Below the pieces are notes generated by a model, which did no database searches, was not told the origin of the DNA, and worked only from the letters and a program-made list of their open reading frames with translations. The translations under genes were made by a program, and so were the position numbers. From Acetobacteraceae bacterium (GTDB lineage: Bacteria > Pseudomonadota > Alphaproteobacteria > Acetobacterales > Acetobacteraceae), in the NCBI GenBank assembly GCA_025354865.1, contig JANXMB010000121.1, forward strand, positions 1-41,302: DNA of 41,302 nucleotides. The letters run 5' to 3'. Below are positions 32,295 to 38,434 of this stretch, piece after piece (positions within the stretch are counted from its first letter, which is position 1; each line of letters opens with the position of its first letter).

Positions 32295-33173
32295 ATGCAT
32301 CGACGCGCGTTCCTGGCCACTGCCGGCTTCGTTCCCTTCGCGGCAAAAGCCGAGACCCAAAAGCTGCGGGCGGTCGCGAGCTTTTCGATCCTGGCCGATA
32401 TGGTGCGTCAGATCGGCGACGCCCGGGTGGCGGTGACTTCGATCGTCCCGCCCGAAGGCGACGCCCACGGTTACCAAATCCGCCCGGCCGATGCGCGGGC
32501 CGTGAAGGAGGCCGGGCTGACGGTTGTGAACGGACTCGGCCTGGACAACTGGATGCAGCGTCTGGTGCGATCGGCGGAGTTCAACGGGGTTCTGACCGTC
32601 GCCACCGCCGGGCTGACGCCGCGCAAATTGCCCGGTTCGGCGGCGATCGATCCGCACGCCTGGCAAGACCCACGCAACGGCGCGTTCTACGCCCGCGCGA
32701 TCGGGGAAGGTCTGGCCACCGCCGATCCAGCCGGGGCCGATGCCTACCGCGCGGCGGCCTCGGGCTTCGCGGCGGAAGTTCTGCGCATGGATGCCTGGAT
32801 CGCAGAGCAGTTCGCCGGAATCCCGCCGGCGTCCCGTCGCATTATCACGACGCACGATGCGTTCGGCTACTTCGGTGCTCGGTTCGGCATCGGCTTCCTT
32901 GCCGCGCAGGGCATCAGCACTGAAGCCGAACCGTCCGCCAGGGCCATCGCGGCTTTGATCGCGCAAATCAAGCAGGAGAAAATTCGTGCGGTATTCATCG
33001 AGAACATGACCGACCCGCGCCTTGCCCAAATGCTGATGCGGGAGACCGGCGCCGTCCTGGGCGGCACGGTCTATTCCGACGCTTTGTCGAAATCCGACGG
33101 ACCCGCCGCGACGTATCTGGACATGCTTCGGCACAATACCGGTCTGTTCGTGGCGGCGATGCGCGGGTTATAG
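32295..33173 (+). CDS. znuA: Zinc ABC transporter substrate-binding protein (ZnuA-like)
   Basis: A 292-residue periplasmic cluster A-I metal-binding protein. A signal (HRRAFLATAGFVPFAAKA) leads into two lobes. Candidate metal ligands are His58 (GDAHGY), His121 (DPHAW), His187 (TTHDAFGYF) and Asp262 (YSDAL). The three-histidine set and the Zur-type operator favour zinc over manganese. The His-rich loop of many ZnuA proteins is missing. No ATPase or permease gene is adjacent, since the next gene is on the other strand, so this is an orphan binding protein here. Confidence 0.9.
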   Translation: MHRRAFLATAGFVPFAAKAETQKLRAVASFSILADMVRQIGDARVAVTSIVPPEGDAHGYQIRPADARAVKEAGLTVVNGLGLDNWMQRLVRSAEFNGVLTVATAGLTPRKLPGSAAIDPHAWQDPRNGAFYARAIGEGLATADPAGADAYRAAASGFAAEVLRMDAWIAEQFAGIPPASRRIITTHDAFGYFGARFGIGFLAAQGISTEAEPSARAIAALIAQIKQEKIRAVFIENMTDPRLAQMLMRETGAVLGGTVYSDALSKSDGPAATYLDMLRHNTGLFVAAMRGL

Positions 33174-33214
33174 CGACCGCCGATCGCCCGCCACATCGGA
33201 CGGAGTCGGTCGGT

Positions 33215-33607
33215 TCAGGCGCGCAATTCGTCGAAGACCTCGGCGTTGCCGCAGAATTCGTGGGCGTGCACCGCAGCGGTGCCCAGCGCCAACGCGCGGC
33301 GGCAGCGCGCGACCGAGTCGCAGCGGCTACAGGTCATCTCCAACTCGCGGGCCAATCCGCCGGTCATGCGGCGCACCCGATCCGGGTCCAATCCGCGCGC
33401 CCGCATCATCTCATCCATCAGGGCCGCGTTGTCGGCGGTTTTCGGCAGCACTTCCCGCAGGTCGGACTCGCAGATGCCGAGGTCGGAGGCCATCATGGCG
33501 AAATCGCCGCGCGTCAGGGCATAGAGCCCGTCGTCCGGCCCGACGCGGTCTTTGACCCAGTCGAAAAATCGACCGAGCAAACCGGTATCGTTGGGGGATG
33601 TGTGCAT
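33215..33607 (-). CDS. DUF6455 family cysteine-containing protein
   Basis: A 130-residue protein that I recognise as DUF6455-like. The N-terminal part is helical (LLGRFFDWVKDRVG, FAMMASDLGICESDL). The C-terminal part has Cys93, Cys96, Cys102 and Cys119 (TCSRCDSVARC...EFC), enough to hold a metal or iron-sulfur cluster. GGAGG before the ATG at 33607 fixes the start. A consensus FNR-type site lies 56 bases upstream, suggesting control by low oxygen. The function is not known. Confidence 0.8.
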   Translation of the reverse strand: MHTSPNDTGLLGRFFDWVKDRVGPDDGLYALTRGDFAMMASDLGICESDLREVLPKTADNAALMDEMMRARGLDPDRVRRMTGGLARELEMTCSRCDSVARCRRALALGTAAVHAHEFCGNAEVFDELRA

Positions 33608-33662
33608 CGGAACCTCCCGAGGGGACTGGAACGGATCCTGATCCCCCGGGGTGGCCGATGCT

Positions 33663-33676
33663 TTGATTCAGATCAA
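33663..33676. promoter_or_regulatory. FNR/CRP-family binding site
   Basis: TTGAT-TCAG-ATCAA is an exact match to the FNR consensus TTGATNNNNATCAA. It lies 56 bases before the DUF6455 start and covers the stop codon of the DapA-family gene. A weak -10 candidate (CAGGAT) on the minus strand at about the right distance would make it a class II activating site. Confidence 0.65.
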
Positions 33677-34593
33677 GCGGCTTTTGCCAGATCGAGGCCG
33701 GAGGCATCGAAGGCGGCGAACAGCGTCGCTTCCTGCGCGGCGGTCAGCTTCAGATGCGGCGGGCGGATGTTCTTCCAGTCGGGGTTGCCGGTGTTGCGGG
33801 CCACCAGCGATTTCAGCGCCGGGATCAGCGGTACCGAGGTCACCGCCTTGCGGGTGGCGGCCAGAATGGCATGCGCCGCCGCGCCGTCGTCGGTGTTCCA
33901 ACCGGCATAGGCGCGCGCGCCGGCCGAGCAGTTGATGTTGGACGCGGCGGTGATGCAGCCGGCGCCGCCTTTTTGCAGCAACGGGCGCAGCAGCGAGTCG
34001 TCGCCAGCGTAGAACTCGAATCCGTCTTTGGCGAAATTTTCGCAATAGGCCAGGCCGTTTTCGTAGTTGCCGGTGCTGTCCTTGATGCCACGGAATTTAC
34101 CGGGAACCGCCTTCAGCAGCCGCGCGATGAAATCGACCGAGAACGGGATCGCGGATTGTTGCGGGAAATTATACAGATACAGCGCGACATCGCCGGCCAC
34201 GCGCTGGGCCACTTCCTGGAAATAGGCCAACAGCCCGTCGTCGGACGGGTTCTTGTAGTAGAACGGCGGCAGCAGCAGCACGCCACGGCAGCCGATCTTC
34301 TCGGCGTGTTTGGTCAGCAGCACGGTGTCGGTAATGGCGGTGGTGCCGCAGCCCGGTAGCAGGGTGGATGCGGGAATGCCGCGCTCGACCAGGCCCTCCA
34401 GCAGCCCCATGCGTTCGGAAATGCCCAGGCTGTTCGCTTCGCCGGTGGTGCCGAGGACGGCCAAACCGTTGCAGCCATTGGCCAGCAGCCATTTGCAGTG
34501 CTTCGCCATGCGGTCGAGGTCGATCGAAAAATCGTCGTTCATCGCGGTCAGCACGGCAGCATTCACGCCGCCGAACAGGGCATTCTTCAACAT
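33673..34593 (-). CDS. DapA/NanA family lyase or synthase
   Basis: A 306-residue TIM-barrel protein of the dihydrodipicolinate synthase / N-acetylneuraminate lyase family. The Schiff-base lysine is Lys171 (FRGIKDSTGN), the general acid/base Tyr141 lies in YLYNFPQ, and the substrate-carboxylate loop is LGTTGEANSL. The LGTTGEAN form and lack of lysine-synthesis neighbours suggest a catabolic aldolase or dehydratase and not housekeeping DapA. The ATG at 34593 follows the YcgN-family stop by seven bases, so the two genes are probably co-transcribed. Confidence 0.88.
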   Translation of the reverse strand: MLKNALFGGVNAAVLTAMNDDFSIDLDRMAKHCKWLLANGCNGLAVLGTTGEANSLGISERMGLLEGLVERGIPASTLLPGCGTTAITDTVLLTKHAEKIGCRGVLLLPPFYYKNPSDDGLLAYFQEVAQRVAGDVALYLYNFPQQSAIPFSVDFIARLLKAVPGKFRGIKDSTGNYENGLAYCENFAKDGFEFYAGDDSLLRPLLQKGGAGCITAASNINCSAGARAYAGWNTDDGAAAHAILAATRKAVTSVPLIPALKSLVARNTGNPDWKNIRPPHLKLTAAQEATLFAAFDASGLDLAKAA

Positions 34594-34600
34594 CTCGAAA

Positions 34601-35074
34601 CTACTCCTTGGTATCCCGGCGGGCGCGCGGCATGCGGCCCGGCCAATCGACGATATGATGCTCGAACGGTCCCGCCTTGCGTTCCCCGATGGCGCGCCCG
34701 CGCACCGAGATACCGGCCGTATGCACGGTTTCCGCACTGCCGGACACCAGCGGATGCCACCACGTGAGGTCCTTGCCCTCGGCAAGGCGGCGATAGGCAC
34801 AGGACGGCGGAAGCCAGTCGATTTCCCGCACCACGGCGGATGTCAGGCTGACGCAATCGGGCACCCTGCGGCGTCGTTTGACATAATCGCTGCACTGGCA
34901 GGAATGCAGGTCGAGCAGCCGGCAGGCGACATTGGTATGCGAGAGTTCCCCGGTATCGTCGTCGCGCAACTTGTGCAGGCAACAACGTCCGCAGCCGTCG
35001 CAGAGGGATTCCCACTCCGCGCCGGTCATGTCTTCCAGGGTCTTGGTTTTCCAGAACGGCTTGTCGGCGCCCAT
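34601..35074 (-). CDS. YcgN/UPF0260 family cysteine-cluster protein
   Basis: A 157-residue protein with the family opening [11 protein letters not shown] and a cysteine-rich core ([12 protein letters not shown], then [15 protein letters not shown] and PDCVSL). It continues with [16 protein letters not shown] and WHPLVSG, which are diagnostic of this group. The cysteines resemble a CxxCxxCC zinc or iron-sulfur site. The role of the family is unknown. It is widespread in proteobacteria. Confidence 0.92.
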   Translation of the reverse strand: MGADKPFWKTKTLEDMTGAEWESLCDGCGRCCLHKLRDDDTGELSHTNVACRLLDLHSCQCSDYVKRRRRVPDCVSLTSAVVREIDWLPPSCAYRRLAEGKDLTWWHPLVSGSAETVHTAGISVRGRAIGERKAGPFEHHIVDWPGRMPRARRDTKE

Positions 35075-35154
35075 GCGTCCGGAAACTACAGGGTGGTATC
35101 GAGGATGGCTAGCGGCTGCTGAAAAACGGGATCGGCTGATCGTGCCGACCCCGA

Positions 35155-35175
35155 CCGGCCGGTGTCACCGGCCGG
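35155..35175. terminator. Palindrome spanning the SYLF gene stop codon
   Basis: CCGGCCGGTG-T-CACCGGCCGG is a perfect 21-base palindrome that can fold as a nine-pair stem with a three-base loop. The TGA of the minus-strand SYLF gene (35165-35167) lies at its centre. It may stop transcription or stabilise the transcript end. Confidence 0.5.
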
Positions 35176-36031
35176 GGGGCGACAGGTTCTGTTCCTGAAT
35201 CGGGCCACGGCCGGTCGGCGGATAGGCCGGCGTGAGTTGCGGCGCGTATTGCGGCTGCTGCGGCGCCGCCGGCGGCTGATAACCGGGCTGATACGCCGGC
35301 GCATAGCCCGGCGGCGGCTGCATCGGCGCGGCCGTCGGTTCGGTCGAACGGCCGCCGTTCCGGGTCAGAACCTCCCGCAAGGGATCGGCGCCGGGGTTGC
35401 TGCCCTGCATGCTCACAACGATCTGTCGCGCGGCGTAGGGTTGGCCGTAGTAGCCCTGGTTGGCGCGGGTGTCGGTGGACATCAGGCTGCCTTCCAGCGA
35501 AATGCCGCCGTAAAGGCCGCGGGCCTGGGCGAAGGCGACGATATCCGCGCCGACCGCCGTCGTGGTCGAACCTTGCACCCCGCCGCCCAGCGTCGCGATC
35601 GCCAGACCGGCATCGGCCCCCAGCTTCACCTGACTGTCCATCAGCGCGGTCAGCCCCTTTTCCGTCATCACCATGATGATGACCTGGCTATCCTGGATGC
35701 CGATCTGCAAGCCGAAACTGCCGCTGCCGATCGTGTAGAACGCCGGGTACGACCATGTCCCGTTCCCCGCTCGGGCCAAAAGCACGCAGTTGCCGCCCTC
35801 GCCGCCGAAGAAGAAGCCAGCCTTGAAGACCCGGGGGCAGATCATCGCGGCCTTGGCTTTGCGCAGCATCGCCTGCGGGGAGTCCGAGATCGTCTGGCTG
35901 GTCATTTCCTGCACCGTCAGGGCGGCACGATCGACCAGGGTTTGCTCGCCGCCGGGGCCGGTCGAGCATCCGCTGAGCCACATGGGCACAATGGCAAGGG
36001 CAAGCGTGGCGGCCAGGGCACGGGTTCGCAT
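35165..36031 (-). CDS. SYLF-domain (Ysc84-like) lipoprotein
   Basis: A 288-residue lipoprotein with signal and lipobox LSGC ahead of a lipid-binding SYLF domain (about 25-205). Diagnostic segments are AMICPRVFKAGFFFGGEGG, TIGSGSFGLQIGIQDSQVI, VKLGADAGLAIATLG and IVAFAQARGLYGGISLEG. The last 60 or so residues are a disordered tail rich in Pro, Gln, Tyr and Ala. It is probably attached to the inner or outer membrane facing the periplasm. The ATG at 36031 is chosen because the signal follows directly; the frame continues upstream without coding features. Confidence 0.9.
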   Translation of the reverse strand: MRTRALAATLALAIVPMWLSGCSTGPGGEQTLVDRAALTVQEMTSQTISDSPQAMLRKAKAAMICPRVFKAGFFFGGEGGNCVLLARAGNGTWSYPAFYTIGSGSFGLQIGIQDSQVIIMVMTEKGLTALMDSQVKLGADAGLAIATLGGGVQGSTTTAVGADIVAFAQARGLYGGISLEGSLMSTDTRANQGYYGQPYAARQIVVSMQGSNPGADPLREVLTRNGGRSTEPTAAPMQPPPGYAPAYQPGYQPPAAPQQPQYAPQLTPAYPPTGRGPIQEQNLSPPGR

Positions 36032-36122
36032 GGTCAGGGTCCTCGCTGTGGACGAATCCGAATCGTTAGGATCGCTGTTAGCATGGAGGAAGTGATTCGC
36101 GGCAATTTCAGGGCGCCCGCGA

Positions 36123-36743
36123 TCAATAACCTGGGAGTTCGTTGACACAGACCACCCGCCAGCCCCCAGGATGGCGTTCCAACCGGGTCAGCGACAGGTT
36201 TTGGATCGACAGATGCAGGGCGTTGTCCGGCGCGACCCCCAAGGCATGCGCCACCGCCGCGCGGATCGTGCCGCCGTGGCTGACAATGACGACATCCTCA
36301 CCGGCATGCACTGTCGCGAGCCGTTCCAACGCCGCCCCGGCCCGCGCTACGACTTCCACCATGCTCTCGCCGCCGGGTGGCTTTTCGTTGCCGGCGAGCG
36401 GCCAGAACGCGTGCGCGGGATTTGCCAATTTTTCCGGCAGATCGGCGTGCGGCAGGCCCTGCCATTCGCCCAGCGACTGCTCGATCAGGTCGGGTTCGAC
36501 GCTGGGTACCGCCTGCGGATAGCCGGCGGCGAAAATCGCGGCGGCGGTGCGCTGGGTGCGGGACAGCGGGGTCACCACCCAACGCGCCGGGTGCGGCAGG
36601 CGCTCGGCCAGAGCGCGGTACATCGGCGCCTGTTCCAACAACGTTGTCTCGCACAGGGCCACATCCATGACGCCGTACAGCATGGCGCGGGCGTTTTCTT
36701 CCACCAGCGCGTGCCGGATCAGCCAGAATCGGGTTTCGCTCAT
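36123..36743 (-). CDS. Histidine phosphatase family protein
   Basis: A 206-residue phosphoglycerate-mutase-like phosphatase. The catalytic core reads LIRHALVEEN (Arg10, His11), where most relatives have RHG, then SRTQRT (Arg62), a Glu in SLGEWQG and the second histidine His156 in VSHGGT. It may be an alpha-ribazole-phosphate phosphatase or general phosphatase; no cobalamin genes are nearby. The ATG at 36743 overlaps the stop of the ABC permease gene (ATGA), so it is read as part of the transporter operon. Confidence 0.9.
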   Translation of the reverse strand: MSETRFWLIRHALVEENARAMLYGVMDVALCETTLLEQAPMYRALAERLPHPARWVVTPLSRTQRTAAAIFAAGYPQAVPSVEPDLIEQSLGEWQGLPHADLPEKLANPAHAFWPLAGNEKPPGGESMVEVVARAGAALERLATVHAGEDVVIVSHGGTIRAAVAHALGVAPDNALHLSIQNLSLTRLERHPGGWRVVCVNELPGY

Positions 36744-37579
36744 TCGCCTATACTCAATAGGGCGCCGCGTACGCGGGCCTGGTGGAACTGGTAGGCAAAC
36801 AGCGCCGAAGCCGCGCCGAGCCATAGGATATTGAGGCCGGTGGCGGCGGCGAGATGGCCGTAGGCGACGGTGCCGTCCAGCAGGATGCCGCGCATGCCCT
36901 CGAACACGTGTGCGGCGGGCAGGGCCAGGGCGATCGGCTGCACCGCTGCCGGTAGGACCGAAACGGGGTAGAACACCGCCGAGAACGGTGCGAGGCCGAA
37001 CAGCACCCCCCACGCCAGCGGCTCGGCGCCCGACCCGTGGCGCAGGATCAGCGACACCACACCCAGCGCGACCCACCAGCCCATGGCGATCATGTTCATC
37101 GCGAACAGCACCAGGATCGGCCCGAGATCGAACAGGTTGAACGCGAACAGCCATATCGCGAGCAGCGCCGCCGGCACCACCCCCGCCAACATGCGCAGGA
37201 TGGACAACACCAGCAGCGCGGCAATCAACTCCCACGGGCGGAGCGGGCTGACGAAGACGTGGCCCAGGTTCCGCGACCAGACCTCCTCCAGAAAGCCGAT
37301 CGCCATGCCCATCTGGCCGCGCAGCGTGACCTCCCACAGCAGGACTCCGCCCATGATTGCGGCGCCGGCCAGCATTGCAGCATTTCCGAGGCGTCCGGTC
37401 AGGAAGCTGGCGGTGAAGCCCCAGATGCACATGTTCAGCACCGGCCAGTAGGCGAGTTCCAGCAGCCTCGGCCAGGACCGGCGGTAGAGCGCGATATGGC
37501 GGTAGACCAAGCCCCATATCCGGCGGAGGGAGGCGATCGCGGCCGATCCCCCGGTCGCCGCGCGATGTGTGTCTATCAC
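36740..37579 (-). CDS. ABC-2 type transporter permease
   Basis: A 279-residue membrane protein with six helices and the ABC-2 pattern of NodJ/CcmB-like exporters: LLELAYWPVLNMCIWGF, EEVWSRNLGHVFVSPLRPWE (the region between helices 2 and 3) and the ending PAAHVFEGMRGILLDG. That last segment is typical of permeases for lipids, polysaccharides or drugs. Start is GTG at 37579, overlapping the ATPase stop by four bases (GTGA). Confidence 0.9.
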   Translation of the reverse strand: MIDTHRAATGGSAAIASLRRIWGLVYRHIALYRRSWPRLLELAYWPVLNMCIWGFTASFLTGRLGNAAMLAGAAIMGGVLLWEVTLRGQMGMAIGFLEEVWSRNLGHVFVSPLRPWELIAALLVLSILRMLAGVVPAALLAIWLFAFNLFDLGPILVLFAMNMIAMGWWVALGVVSLILRHGSGAEPLAWGVLFGLAPFSAVFYPVSVLPAAVQPIALALPAAHVFEGMRGILLDGTVAYGHLAAATGLNILWLGAASALFAYQFHQARVRGALLSIGE

Positions 37580-38319
37580 CGTGCCGGCCCCGCATGTTTG
37601 CGGTCGCGGGCGATGTCGAGGAACACCTCTTCCATATCGTCGCGCCCATAGCGTGCCAGCAGTTCGTCCGGGCTGCCGCGATCGACGATCCGGCCTTGTT
37701 TCATCATCAGCACCAGGGAACACATACGCTCGACTTCCGCCATGTTGTGGCTGGCCAGCAGAATGGTGCAACCGGTCCGGGTGCGATACCGCTCCAGCCA
37801 GGTGCGCACGAGATCGCCGGTATCGGGGTCCAGGCTGGCCGTCGGTTCGTCCAGCAGCAGCACGTCGGGGGTGTTGATCAAGGCTTTCGCCAGCGCGACT
37901 CGGGTTTTCTGCCCGGCCGACAATTGTCCCGCCGGGCGGTCGAGCAGCGCGCCGAGGTCCAGTTCCTCGGCCAGTTCGGCGATGCGCCGGTCCATCCGTT
38001 CGACATTGTAAAGATGGCCGTAGACCCGCAGATTTTCTTCGACCGTCAGGCGCGCCGGCAGGGCGATGTAGGGCGAGGAGAAGTTCATCCGCGCCAAGGC
38101 TGCAAAGCGATCCTTCGCCATGTCGTGGCCGAGGACCCGAATATGCCCCGCCGTCGGCAGCAGCAGGCCGAGCAGCATGGCGATCGTCGTGGTTTTGCCG
38201 GCGCCGTTGCCGCCGAGCAGGCCGATCGTGGCACCGCGCGGGGCGGCGAAGGCAATCGCATCGACGGCGAGAACCTTGTCGTATCGTTTGGTCAGGTCGG
38301 TTACCGTGATCGCGTCCAT
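37576..38319 (-). CDS. ABC transporter ATP-binding protein
   Basis: A 247-residue ATPase with Walker A GGNGAGKTT (36-43 region), Q-loop region ALARMNFSSPYIALP, signature LSAGQKTRVALAKAL, Walker B VLLLDEPTASLD and switch histidine in LASHNMAEVER. The subtype is the DrrA/NodI-like exporter group. It is the first gene of a three-gene operon with the permease and the histidine phosphatase. No good Shine-Dalgarno site precedes the ATG at 38319. Confidence 0.93.
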   Translation of the reverse strand: MDAITVTDLTKRYDKVLAVDAIAFAAPRGATIGLLGGNGAGKTTTIAMLLGLLLPTAGHIRVLGHDMAKDRFAALARMNFSSPYIALPARLTVEENLRVYGHLYNVERMDRRIAELAEELDLGALLDRPAGQLSAGQKTRVALAKALINTPDVLLLDEPTASLDPDTGDLVRTWLERYRTRTGCTILLASHNMAEVERMCSLVLMMKQGRIVDRGSPDELLARYGRDDMEEVFLDIARDRKHAGPAR

Positions 38320-38434
38320 GTTCGGGTGGATAGAGGCTGTTCCTGTTGCTGTGAAGCGCGCGATCGATCGGGCGGCAGAACGCATCGCGGCGTCGGGTGT
38401 TTCCCCGCCAATCCCGTTGCGCTACCCCTGCTGC

